This document shows positions 13,201 to 22,757 of a stretch of DNA of 64,000 nucleotides, one piece after another. Positions within the stretch are counted from its first letter, which is position 1. Every line of letters begins with the position of its first letter. Made by a program: the position numbers and the translations under genes. This DNA is from Paragorgia papillata (taxonomy: Eukaryota; Cnidaria; Anthozoa; Scleralcyonacea; Coralliidae): NCBI GenBank assembly GCA_035771165.1, contig JAWNZC010000349.1, positions 2,515,001-2,579,000 of the forward strand. The letters run 5' to 3'. The notes beneath the pieces are model-generated. The model saw only the letters and a list, made by a program, of their open reading frames with translations, ran no database searches and was not told where the DNA came from.

Positions 13201-16200
13201 TGTTTGATATAGCATCCCCAACGATCAGTATTTTAAGAGAAAACCGAGGTAAATGTTTGCTTAATTTATATGTAATTTCTTCCTCCGACATCCAAACCAC
13301 TGATACGGTACTGATTTCCTTTGTGTTTTCCTCATGAATTATTAATTAGTTTGAGATATTATTGTAACATGTAAACGATCCCAGCCATAATTTTAAAGAA
13401 CACTGATTTACAAAGCATAACAATCACAACTATAATCAGAAACATACTGTAGGTAAAGAGCTTTTATTATTAATAATGTAAATAAGTACTGAGATTTCCG
13501 TGCAATTATTGAGACTCGTGTTGGGAGTTTATTTGTGAAACTCGTGTGTTTCATATTTCCGGGGTTCTCATTGGCCATACGAATTCATCACTAGTGAGAA
13601 ATAATGTGTTAGCTTTCTGATTGGTTATATGATATTTTACACTAGTGGAAAATATCGTATAAGAGTTTTTATTGGCTAGCATCTTCCAGCTTTTTATTAG
13701 TTAGCGGTTTCCCGTCTTTTATTGGTGTACAATTTTACTTGTCATGGGAAGATCCTTATAATTGACAGTCAAAGGGTTAAATATAAAGGTTAAGTAACTG
13801 CACTTGTCACTTACATTATTAGTGGATGGGACAGGGGCTGCATTATCAGTGCCTACTGATTACAGTTACTTGCAATATTCTTTTCACCAAAATGTTTGGA
13901 AGTTCGTTCGAAAGTTCGCAAGTACATTGGGAAGTTCGAAAATTTGTTTTGAACTACGCATTTGATTGGCTACTAGGAACCAAATAACCAATCAAATGCG
14001 TAGTTGTGTAATGAACTTGCGAACTTCGGAACGAACTTCCAAGCATTTTGGCGAAAAGTATGTTGCAAATGACTGTAATATACTACGGTGCATAGAGTGG
14101 TACTAATATGTTATTTGCTGTTGTTGGTCAAGTATTCTATATAAACTGACAAATACATCAAATAACTTCCCAACGCAGCCAGGTGAAGAATCAGACATGA
14201 TAGTTTAACGCTTATAGGTAACGTTCATCAACGTTCATCAACGGTTCTATGAGAGTAAAAATATGGACCTGTCTTCACAACGATCACCCCTGATGAAGAC
14301 ACAAAAGATTGGAGTGTCAAAACGTTGGGTCATGAACAGCAACTTTTTAAGCTACGTTCAAAAAACTTTTAAGCTAGAGTAGCGTTCAACTATGTCTGAC
14401 AAATACATATTAGCGAAAAGTTAAACAAAATTAAACAATTTTTCTACCTATAGTGTATACAGACCTAAATTTTGCCTAACTTGTAACTGGAAACACATCA
14501 TCTTACATATACATGTAAACTGTATATATGTAATTCATATAGTAGATCATAACAATATTCTTATAATTATTGCACTAACCTACAAAGTCATGACTGATGA
14601 AAGACAACTTTGTTTGCTTAAAGTGTTTTGGTGTTGATGGACATTGATGCCACCACTTTCCATAAGTTCTCTGTTAAAAGTAAGTAATATATGGAAAAAA
14701 TATGAAAGATATATTGAAAAAAAATATATTGAGTGCGATAAATCATTATAGTCAATTCACTTATTCAGTAACATATCTTGGAACAGAGTCGGCGCCTGAT
14801 TAATTTCAAAAGGTCAAAATTGATATAATCTATGTTTATTATACACGACACGTGTTTTGTCTATGAAACAAAAAAGAATAATCAAGCAAACATTATAGCT
14901 GCAATTGGCAAGCATATAGAAATAACCCAGTCTAATAACTTTTTATCTTATTTTTGCATGTGTAAACGACCTTTGTGGATATCGGATGTAAAAATGTAGA
15001 GTGCTTCGTAGGAGTATTTTAGATAAATCCTTACAAAAATTCCACATGAACATGTTCCAAAATCACATGTGATCAAATGTGATTTTGGAACACGTTCATA
15101 TGGAATTTTTTAAAGGGAAAATCTGTGCTACATTAGTATAGGTATAGTATAGTAATAGAGCAAAGTGAAAAGGTGGTAAACTACCAAGATTTTTAGCAAG
15201 GGAATACTGACAATTCGAGCGGAGCCTAGCTTATGGCTATAAAACACTGCCTAGCTAGTACGCAGCACCCTACTTTTCTATTACTTGTACTTTATACAGT
15301 AGTAGTAACAGCTGTTACAGTACAGCCGTAAAGCCTGTCACGGTTTTACGACGAAATTTTGTCATCACGATCGCGCTTGGGTGAAACGCGATCCCGTTTG
15401 GATGAAACGCAATCCCGTTTGGGTAAAACGGAATCGAGTTTAGGTAAAACGGAATCGCGTTTGAGTAAAACGGAATCCCGTTAGAGTAAAACGGAATTGC
15501 GTTTGGGTATAACGGAATCGCGTTTGGGTGAAACGCCATTGACTAAGGTGAAATGCAATTATTGTGTCGTGTGATTACCAGTATAATCGTGCTTGTCTGT
15601 TTATGGTCATATAGTGTTCAAATTTTGATAATACAGTAACATTTGAGAACTCAGATGTGCAGTATCTGACTAATGAGCGCTGAACAAATTTATCCTTTAA
15701 AAAAAACACCTCAGGCCTGCACAGATACATAATTGTGGGTTTGCATTAAAGGACACAAAGATGCATGTATAATTGAGATGAAAATACTTACTGACCAAAT
15801 GTAACATGTACAGTAAACGCGTTGAGCGCAAATTAACCCATGCACACTATGCAGCTATGTCATTTTTATAGTGTGTTTTCATTCTTGGCTTCTCTTTCAG
15901 AATTCAGAATTAGAGAAGAGTCGGTTACAAAAATGGCTGATTACTAGTATAAAGCTGATTATTTGGACTCTAATTAATCAAAACAATCAACCAATTAATG
16001 AATATGTTTCAATTATCAGTGTTTAATTGCCAGTTACAGTACCAGTCCCTAATGTTTTTAGATTGCTGAGGGCAAGCAACATTTTTGAAATATAACAGAC
16101 TGAAATAGTTATGTTACCTCCACCAGAAGGTTGTTTTTACATATGTTTTTACCTCTAATACAGTACAGTGCAGTACAGAGTACAGAGTACAGTACAGAGT

Positions 16201-19200
16201 ACAGTACAGAGTACAGTACATAGTACAGTGCAGAGTACAGTGCAGAGTACAGTGCAGAGTACAGTACAGAGTACAGTACAGAGTACAGTACAGAGTACAG
16301 TACAGAGTACAGTACAGAGTACAGTACAGAGTACAGTACAGAGTACAGTACAGAGTACAGTACAGAGTACAGTACAGAGTACAGTACAGAGTACAGTACA
16401 GAGTACAGTACAGAGTACAGTACAGAGTACAGTACAGAGTACAGTACAGAGTACAGTACAGAGTACAGTACAGAGTACAGTACAGAGTACAGTACAGAGT
16501 ACAGTACAGTACAGAGTACAGTACAGAGTACAGTACAGAGTACAGTACAGAGTACAGTACAGAGTACAGTACAGAGTACAGTACAGAGTACAGTACAGAG
16601 TACAGTACAGAGTACAGTACAGAGTACAGTACAGAGTACAGTACAGAGTACAGTACAGAGTACAGTACAGAGTACAGTGCAGAGTACAGTACAGAGTACA
16701 GTATATAGTACAGTACAGAGTACAGTACAGAGTACAGTACACAGTACAGTACAGTACAGTACAGAGTACAGTACAGAGTACAGTACAGAGTACAGTACAG
16801 AGTACAGTACATAGTACAGTACATAGTACAGTGCAGAGTACAGTGCAGAGTACAGTACAGAGTACAGTACAGAATACAGTACAGAGTACAGTACAGAGTA
16901 CAGTACAGAGTACAGTACAGAGTACAGTACAGAGTACAGTACAGAGTACAGTACAGAGTACAGTACAGAGTACAGTACAGAGTACAGTACAGAGTACAGT
17001 ACAGAGTACAGTACAGAGTACAGTACAGAGTACAGTACAGAGTACAGTACAGTACAGAGTACAGTACAGAGTACAGTACAGAGTACAGTACAGAGTACAG
17101 TACAGAGTACAGTACAGAGTACAGTACAGAGTACAGTACAGAGTACAGTACAGAGTACAGTACAGAGTACAGTACAGAGTACAGTACAGAGTACAGTACA
17201 GAGTACAGTACATAGTACAGTGCAGAGTACAGTACAGAGTACAGTATATAGTACAGTACAGAGTACAGTACAGAGTACAGTACACAGTACAGTACAGTAC
17301 AGTACAGTACAGAGTACAGTACAGAGTACAGTACAGAGTACAGTACAGAGTACAGTACAGTACAGAGTACAGTGCAGAGTACAGTACAGAGTACAGTACA
17401 GAGTACAGTACAGAGTACACTACAGAGTACAGTACAGAGTACAGTACAGAGTACAGTACAGAGTACAGTACAGAGTACAGTACAGAGTACAGTACAGAGT
17501 ACAGTACAGAGTACAGTACAGTACAGAGTACAGTACAGAGTACAGTATATAGTACAGTACAGAGTACAGTACAGAGTACAGTACAGAGTACAGTACAGAG
17601 TACAGTACAGAGTACAGTACAGAGTACAGTACAGAGTACAGTACAGAGTACAGTACAGAGTACAGTACAGAGTACAGTACAGAGTACAGTACAGAGTACA
17701 GTACAGTACAGAGTACAGTACAGAGTACAGTACAGAGTACAGTACAGAGTACAGTACAGAGTACAGTACAGTACAGAGTACAGTACAGAGTACAGTACAG
17801 AGTACAGTACAGAGTACAGTACAGTACAGAGTACAGTACAGAGTACAGTACATAGTACAGTACAGAGTACAGAGTACATAGTACAGTACAGTACAGTATA
17901 GTACAGTATAGTACAGTATAGTACAGTACAGTACAGTACAGTACAGTACAGTACAGTACAGTACAGTAGTCAGTTAGAGGATATCTCAAAAAGTATTGAA
18001 CCATTTTTATGTAACTTTGCAAAAGGATTGGACTAACAGTAGACCAAGGACCAACCATTTTAAAAACATAAAATTTTTGAGTGTCATGCAATTTCTCCAT
18101 AATAATAGTAGACTAACTTGATAGTTCCATTGTTTATAGAATAAATTGGTCAGGATCAAGGGGCATGCAATCTTACATATTTGCATGATTGACTGTAATG
18201 ACAATTGTGTGCAATCAAACATTTTATTCATACATGTGTAGGTCTGGTTTAAGCTAAGCCTGGTTGGCAAGATGGTTTGTTTCCTTATAAGCTTCTCTAG
18301 TAACCCACTGACAAAGGTACTGTACATGCATCTACTATGCAGTCTCCAAATGCCTTGTAATTTTACATGTTTGAGTCGTTTAAACATTGAACTATGTGTA
18401 CAGTAAAGATACCCCAAAAACAATGCAGTACTGTGCACAATCTAGGCAATAACAAGACATCATCATATTCTGTGCACAGGTTAAACTCTAAAAACACTGC
18501 ATTTTTTCAAAAGTTCTTCCATGATTCTACTTTGTTGGTGCTAGCTAGTGGTTTATTGGTTGAAGTCAGTCTTACAATATATTGTATCTCAGATCCAAAA
18601 AAACATCACCTATCAACAGTTTAATATACAGGTCCGAGAATATTGACTCAGAGAGAATAATCAAGATAACCTAATCAATAAATAAATATGGTATAAAAAA
18701 TGCTCAATACCCTGGTCTCTGGACAATATTCCCAATACAGTACTAACAACAAAACACCTCAGAGATTAATTAGTGATAACCACACTATACAGTAGATCAT
18801 TACTTTAGTTCATTTGAAAAATTACTCATATGATAATTATGATATGATATGATATGATATGATATGATATGATATGATATATGATATGATACAGTATGAT
18901 ATACAGTAATATGATATGACATGACAATAAAAAATTGACTAAAAGTCAATTTATATAATTATATATACCGTATGCATTTTATAGCACAGTCACTGAAAAT
19001 ATTGTAGCTCGATCTAGACTTTAAAAACAAATTAATTAAATATACTGTATTTATGCAATAAATACAGACTGTCAGTTAACAGCAAACGTCTTCCAGCCTG
19101 GTGTTCTGATTTCCAGTGATTATATATTAAGCTCCTTGGGAAATTAGAGCTGACAGTGACACCTATTTGTTATCATGTGAAAAGTGCAGTTATTTAAACC

Positions 19201-22200
19201 AACCTCGAGGAAGTTAGCTGGTTAGTTAATCACCAGATTGTTGCTTGTTGCACCCAATCCCACCTGCCCCAACTCAACCACTTGGTGCTATCCTTTCTTG
19301 AGAGGTTGGCTTTTGATTGTCCTAACATGCATTTAGTAGTTCTTTTAGCTATATAGACTTACAGGTGAGGGTCACTGCATTGTGTACGGAGCATATAGTT
19401 CGATTTTTGACTGTTCCAGGGTATTCAGGTAACTCTCCCCATACCTTGGTACGGGTGATATGCAGTGCTGCAGGATGGGAGGTGGGTTACCATAAGGGCG
19501 TAAGGGTTTTGCCAGGTAGCATCCATCCCATCAGCCTGTAATCCACCAAATGTGTTAATATTAAATGGATTAATGTATCTAACAATGTTATCTACAGTAC
19601 ATGACTGTGAGGGTTTTGTTAGGCTTTGGGCCTATTAGGTTTGCCTAATAATTATGGAAGAGAGACTTGAGTAGTTACAGTAATTATTATAGGAAAGTAA
19701 TTCCTCCTAGAGATGAGCCAATTACAAAATTTGCCGATTACTGAAGCCGATTATTTGGTGGCTGATTAATACAAATAATCGGCCGATTAATCGGCATATG
19801 CCGATTACTGCTACGTTGTTGGTTACCAGTCCCTGCGCAGTTTTGCAAAGTTGTAGGGATCGATTGCTAAATTGCAAGCAAGATTTTTGAAATATAACAG
19901 AAATGTTTTGTGATGATTAGTTTTGCGTGTATTAGAGAATCAATTTCGGTATGCGCTACGCTATTATCAGAGAAGAATTGCAATAAAAAGTCAAAAAAAT
20001 GAGACAAATCTTTGTAATACAAAAGAAATATTAGTTTATAAAACAGTAAACAGTATAGTAACTCAATTCTGACACAGACATTGCAAAACCATTAAATCAA
20101 TAATCAAAGTTCAATTTTGGCAAATTGTGATGTAAAAACAAAATATTATCCGCTTTATGCAGTGCTAGCCTGTTTCTTTTGTCCGCTATTTGATCGGCTG
20201 CTATATGTAATGAATTTGCAAAGTCCATAAACTTTGTGGCAAACATCCGAAATAACAAACAAACTTCGGAACTCTTCCACCAAGAGTGTATGTGAAATGC
20301 TCTGTAATCATTGTGAAATAAGGACTATTGTGTTTGGGCTTATGCAGTTACGGACTTATGGTGTGTGTTTGCGTTGTTCATGAAAAGCTTAATTTAAGAC
20401 ATGCACCAATTATTTTGCTGATTATTACACAATAATCGGCTGATTACCGATTATTTTAAATTGGCCGATTAATCGGCTTTGCAGATTAGTTTCTGATTAA
20501 TTGGCTCCTCTCTAATTCCTCCCAGCTAAAAAATTAACAGCTCTGGCTTTGGTGTATATTTTATTAAAGCAGTATAGTGTATATAGTACGTAGCAAGGCC
20601 AACAACACTGCATCAAATCAAACAATTTTGAATAAACAATAAAGCAATTATTGAATTCAATTACTGTAATATGAAGAATTATGCATACACTGTAACATGG
20701 TGTGTGTTTTTCATGTTCACCCTTCAGCTTCAAGGTTATCTACAATGTGATCAGCGCTGTTGCAGAAAGTTGGCTTACATCAATATGTTAGTGGAAATCA
20801 TGAAAACATTGATGAAGAAAACTGGATGATGATGAAATGATGTGAGAACAAAGAGGTGAGTCACAGTAAAGAAAATTAAACCAATATTATGTAGACAAAT
20901 TAACCCATGAACAGCAGATTTTTCATATTTACAGTAATTTAATTCATATTTATACTCAGCCTCACCCAAGGGCCAACTGCCAACAATATAAATTATTAAC
21001 CCTAGTAGAATGTTGATGTCATACAGTATACTGCATATCTTGATATCTGTAACTCACAACTCATGACAAATCAAATTTGAATTTGAAACAGCAACACAAA
21101 TATAACAGTGAGAACTTACAAAAACAAGTGTTTGTGTAAAATCACCATAAGCAGGATAATTGTAAGGTTGTCCAATAACGTTGCCTGCCGTGTAACTTCC
21201 AGATCCATCATGGCCATATTGACTGGAGAAATCTGCTACTTCATCAACTGCTTGACATTTAACTTGTTCATAATGTTTCTTGCTCATAGCTACACAAAAT
21301 CATTAAGACGCCAGCAACACAACAGAATCTTATCACAATCATCAAGCTGAAAAACATACAATTTTACATGTCTATTAACCAACATTCCATTTGGGTAATT
21401 ACACAAAACAAACAATTTCCTAATAGTAGGATTGAATGGGTAATTGAGGGTGAAATAAGGAATGTGTTGGAACATGTAAGCATGTAGCTGGTGTAGTGTC
21501 CCCCCGGTCCAATACTCCAATTAGATGCAGTTTTAACTGTCATGCTGATTTTGTGAGCACATTTTTACGCCATAAAATTGATAAAATCATAAAAATAACC
21601 ACACCTCCAAACTAATACCAATATTTTCAACGCTATAGTATTTTTGGCAATTTTTGAAAGACGTAGCGTTAAAAAGTTAAGGAATGGGAACTACAAATTT
21701 TAATAGTTCTGTTTTGAGTGTTTTCCGCGGGAAATATAAAGCTGTCAAATCAATATGCTGTAATATATAAATATGTAATGCAGCCCTCGGGTAGCTTTAT
21801 TGAAGCTTGAAAACATCAGAAAGGTTGAAGTCTTGTGCTTTAACTTTAAAAATGAAAATTCGTAAAAGACAAGAATTATGATTACTTGAAAAAAATCTAA
21901 TTACTTGGCACATGACATGTATGGGTATACAGGGGGGTGCTACCGCGATAATGCGGCAGATGCATATCTAGCCAGAGGGTCATGTTTCTCGTGTAATTTT
22001 GCAATATTCCATTAACCACAGCATACAATAAAACATGGTTCTATTGTGGATGTTGTTCAACTTTTACTTTGACATTTACCCCTGAAAGTATGGGTTTCCA
22101 TGCTGAAGTGTAGAAGAAGGTCACAGCATCCAAGCAAGGTACGTGGTTTACATTTCAAAAAACCAAAATTTTGTTGTAATATCTAATTTGTAGCGATAGG

Positions 22201-22297
22201 CATTTATAAAGTCGACTGTGTAGAATAGTAAAGTACATTTGCATTTAGAATACATCAATAACATTGGCATTATAGTTGTAAAGTATGTCGAAAGCAT
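4092..22297 (-). CDS. FBXL4: FBXL4-like F-box/LRR protein gene (partial; 3' end beyond the left edge)
   Basis: FBXL4 is a substrate receptor of an SCF ubiquitin ligase at mitochondria, known in mammals to restrain BNIP3/NIX mitophagy. Exons found, 5' to 3' on the minus strand: 21120-21289, 14580-14670, 12862-12982, 11606-11698, 10410-10623, 7777-7846, 7528-7636, 5419-5528 and 4092-4221. A possible first exon lies at 22237-22297. Joined, they follow the vertebrate order: VADFSSQYG, GDFTQT, TYGKWWHQCPS, ETYNPGAVVRILAC, VLWSG, EYYTELDAV (the N-terminal discoidin-like region), an F-box start (LHILSLP), then DLQPYW and LRRs with LSW, LSC and LSSC motifs. Intron phases agree at nearly every junction. 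Two gaps remain: part of the F-box between 10410 and 7846, and the last ~170 residues of LRRs, which should lie left of position 1. Introns are large and packed with repeats. Confidence 0.92.
4591..5316. repeat. 10-bp minisatellite (CAGTAGCAAT/CAGTAGCAGC)
   Basis: About 70 imperfect copies of a CAGTAGCARY decamer sit in the FBXL4 intron between the two last LRR exons. A longer unit (TAGTAACAGTAAGCAGAAGTC) repeats three times near 4640-4930, showing higher-order duplication. No coding meaning. Confidence 0.95.
5419..5528 (-). CDS. FBXL4: FBXL4 LRR exon (LRCLYLSCCKFLD)
   Basis: The acceptor is TTTATTTAG and the donor GTAAGT. The peptide FLQNPKGRLRCLYLSCCKFL and on to IKTTCPELE matches the family segment ending in EMCPNLQ. 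It joins 4221 through a split Glu codon. Confidence 0.9.
5900..6690. mobile_element. GGGGCTGTTTA-type TIR element with a nested hAT-like MITE
   Basis: The left end GGGGCTGTTTACCTGGAAGG faces a related inverted end (GGCTTCCAGGTCGACTG) near 6675-6690. The left end resembles the smaller element at 41791-42023. An independent element occupies 6200-6493. The right boundary is eroded. Confidence 0.5.
6200..6493. mobile_element. hAT-like MITE, 294 bp, 8-bp TSD GTAGGAGG
   Basis: The inverted ends are CATAGTCAATCGAGATATGG and its complement. The exact direct repeat GTAGGAGG lies at 6192-6199 and 6494-6501. Its right half recurs at about 28440-28535, showing a family. It lies in an FBXL4 intron. Confidence 0.8.
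7528..7636 (-). CDS. FBXL4: FBXL4 LRR exon (SKRCSSTEKLKLSWCG)
   Basis: The acceptor is TTTTATTAG and the donor GTAATT. The peptide VNDFDLQLLSKRC, LKLSWCGPGGL and TSTGFS matches LDDTSLEFLQSRC...LNLSWTGNRGFISVAGFS. The frame near 7560 depends on one G, and my base count leaves it uncertain by one base; a real single-base loss there would be a frameshift. Confidence 0.83.
7777..7846 (-). CDS. FBXL4: FBXL4 exon: end of F-box (DLQPYW)
   Basis: Its peptide CFLSYSYDPLCFKEFDLQPY followed by WSK matches HCCDPLQYIHLNLQPYWAK of the family. The donor is GTGGGT. The acceptor at 7847 (GAAAAG) is weak; the frame stays open upstream to about 7895, so the exon may begin earlier or be preceded by a microexon carrying the middle of the F-box. 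Confidence 0.8.
8140..8490. repeat. Dispersed repeat (family also at 61020-61490)
   Basis: The segment with CTGGGAACGAGAATA and TTTTTGACGCCAAGGATTTT is shared in the same order with 61020-61490 and in part with 61960-62000. The short ORFs inside it are repeat translations. It lies in an FBXL4 intron. Confidence 0.7.
9031..9397. repeat. Microsatellite/minisatellite of TACAG and GTATACA units
   Basis: Imperfect TACAG pentamers and ACAGTACAGTAT decamers. The related, much longer array at 16159-17968 uses the same building block. It lies in an FBXL4 intron. Confidence 0.95.
9692..10312. mobile_element. TIR element with CAGAGCCCCTTTCCGAC ends
   Basis: CAGAGCCCCTTTCCGAC at the left is repeated in inverted form at the right (GTCGGAAAGGGGCTCTG), followed inward on both sides by a shared GCTCTGCCAACAAACTC block. 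A run of about 16 C lies near 10266. The CAG...CTG ends suggest hAT, but no clear TSD was seen. Confidence 0.65.
10410..10623 (-). CDS. FBXL4: FBXL4 exon: end of discoidin-like domain and start of F-box
   Basis: The acceptor is TTGTTTTTTAG and the donor GTGAGT. It encodes LRLEFNQNHLEYYTELDAVL and on to LYGVE, then an acidic, poorly conserved linker, then DRLKDEEVSLHILSLP. The last stretch fits the first helix of an F-box (L-P-x-E-x-x-x-x-I-L). It ends in phase 0. Confidence 0.92.
10727..10858. mobile_element. Short foldback MITE
   Basis: TAAAGGCTGGTTCC and the complementary GGAAACTAGCCTAAA end a palindrome whose arms share AGGACAGGAACGGAC. It is non-coding and lies in an FBXL4 intron. Confidence 0.6.
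11606..11698 (-). CDS. FBXL4: FBXL4 exon (WFVLWSGD...ARIFSP)
   Basis: The acceptor is TTAATGTAG and the donor GTTAAG. It reads WFVLWSGDIEQSPPKARIFS and on to TLRKCPFKT, equivalent to WEILWSE...ARQFKP in vertebrates. The split Arg codons on both sides close in frame. Confidence 0.9.
11810..11900 (-). repeat. tRNA-derived SINE-like fragment
   Basis: On the minus strand, a B-box-like GGGTTCGATTC follows a perfect TTCCACATATGTGGAA stem and a D-arm-like GTGTTGGTTAACACACG. It does not fold as an intact tRNA, and it has no matched acceptor stem, so a SINE remnant is likelier. Confidence 0.45.
11909..12280. mobile_element. Foldback MITE (CCGCACAGACGACCAAG ends)
   Basis: The 26-bp ends 11909-11934 and 12255-12280 are inverted copies. 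Inside, shorter modules around AAGGAAAACTTG and CGTACACACGAGCAA repeat several times in both directions. The flanks GACTTAA/GACTTTA may be a degenerate TSD. Confidence 0.8.
12862..12982 (-). CDS. FBXL4: FBXL4 exon (ETYNPGAVVRILAC)
   Basis: The acceptor is TTTTTTTAAG and the donor GTATAG. The peptide KIEVYETYNPGAVVRILACK matches the family's VLETYHPGAVIRILAC strand of the discoidin-like domain. It exits with two bases of an Arg codon. Confidence 0.92.
13860..14075. mobile_element. Foldback element (GGAAGTTCG arms)
   Basis: The arms, around TTGGAAGTTCGTTCGAAAG and CTACGCATTTGATTGG, pair with the right half across a centre near 13985. It is a non-coding palindrome in an FBXL4 intron. Confidence 0.65.
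14580..14670 (-). CDS. FBXL4: FBXL4 exon (TYGKWWHQCPS)
   Basis: It has an acceptor TTTTAACAG and a donor GTTAGT. The peptide RTYGKWWHQCPS...SHDFV lines up with the conserved WWDQCPS segment of FBXL4. It enters in phase 0 and leaves one base, which pairs with AT of the next exon to give Asp. Confidence 0.9.
15025..15112. repeat. Perfect-like hairpin palindrome
   Basis: AAAATTCCACATGAACATG and ATCACATGTGATC pair with the downstream half in inverted form. At about 88 bp it is likely a tiny foldback element. Confidence 0.55.
15353..15548. repeat. 21-bp minisatellite (GGTAAAACGGAATCGCGTTTG)
   Basis: About nine copies of a 21-bp unit. Because the unit is a multiple of three, the minus strand reads as a heptad (consensus F-Y-P-N-x-I-P) without stops across 74 codons. 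No start context or conservation supports a real protein. It lies in an FBXL4 intron. Confidence 0.85.
15900..16110. mobile_element. Degenerate relative of the hAT-like element at 19708-20514
   Basis: It shares TTAGAGAAGAGTCGGTTAC-like ends, the GCTGATTA...CTAATTAATC block, ACCAGTCCCT and TTTTTGAAATATAACAG, in the same order, with 19708-19900. It is truncated at its right by the tandem array. Confidence 0.55.
16159..17968. repeat. 1.8-kb tandem array of ACAGAGTACAGT
   Basis: About 150 copies of a 12-bp unit with scattered one-base variants. Segments around ACAGTATATAGTACAG recur near 16700, 17240 and 17545, implying blocks duplicated together. The unit length keeps several frames open, producing false ORFs of up to 579 codons on both strands. 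It lies in an FBXL4 intron. Confidence 0.97.
18837..18920. repeat. GATAT microsatellite
   Basis: About 12 GATAT/GATATGATAT pentamers with short interruptions near 18880-18905. It lies in an FBXL4 intron. Confidence 0.95.
19708..20514. mobile_element. hAT-like non-autonomous element, 807 bp, 8-bp TSD ATTCCTCC
   Basis: Its ends TAGAGATGAGCCAATTA and TAATTGGCTCCTCTCTA are inverted. The exact repeat ATTCCTCC lies at 19700-19707 and 20515-20522. Subterminal CCGATTAATCGGC-type palindromes are dense at both ends, as expected for hAT transposase binding. It has no transposase ORF and lies in an FBXL4 intron. Confidence 0.88.
21120..21289 (-). CDS. FBXL4: FBXL4 exon: N-terminal VADFSSQYG region
   Basis: The acceptor TGTAG lies at 21290 and the donor GTAAGT starts at 21119. 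From ATG 21287 it reads 56 codons, with VADFSSQYG and GDFTQTLVF matching the start of the vertebrate conserved region. If translation starts here, the protein lacks the hydrophobic leader. Splicing into the exon leaves CT before the ATG, so an upstream coding exon is possible. Confidence 0.88.
22237..22297 (-). CDS. FBXL4: Candidate first coding exon of FBXL4
   Basis: Starting at ATG 22297, the frame gives a 20-residue hydrophobic peptide (MLSTYFTTIMPMLLMYSKCK) followed by a GTACTT donor. Splicing to 21289 keeps phase (T+CT = Ser). Vertebrate FBXL4 also starts with a hydrophobic membrane/mitochondrial segment, which the next exon lacks. The donor is non-consensus and the same frame extends upstream to another ATG near 22396, so this is a hypothesis. 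Confidence 0.3.
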
Positions 22298-22757
22298 ACT
22301 GAGTTGAATATACGCTGGCGTTGTAAGTTGACGTGAGCTGTTTTGACAGTTGACGATTACGAGTTCAGGTTTGACAGTTGGTTTTGACCGATGCAAATTA
22401 AACGTTGTATTATATAAATATTGTTTCTTATCCTTAAATAAACCTTATTTTACAACTGTATTAAAGAGGTTGTGTTGCAATTATATTGACATAAAAGTGG
22501 GGTGAAAGTGAAACAAATTGTTATTAAAATTCTCCTTTCATGATGCTCTGTACCTTCCACATTGCTGTACTGTAAATTCCTTAGTATAGCCACTTGGAGC
22601 CATAAATTTTTATTATATACAGTTAAACAACTTATTTTATAAACATATTTTAGCTAATGATTAACAAATATTCAGACTATTCAGTGACAATGTTTCACCT
22701 TATTACTTGTTATTGTTTAGACTGCATGTATACATACATCTCATGCAATGTTAGTGT

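Noticed and set aside
16114..17901. Very long ORFs (up to 579 codons) on both strands
   Set aside because: They are translations of the 12-bp ACAGAGTACAGT array (LYCT/CTVL/QSTV repeats), open only because the unit length is a multiple of three.
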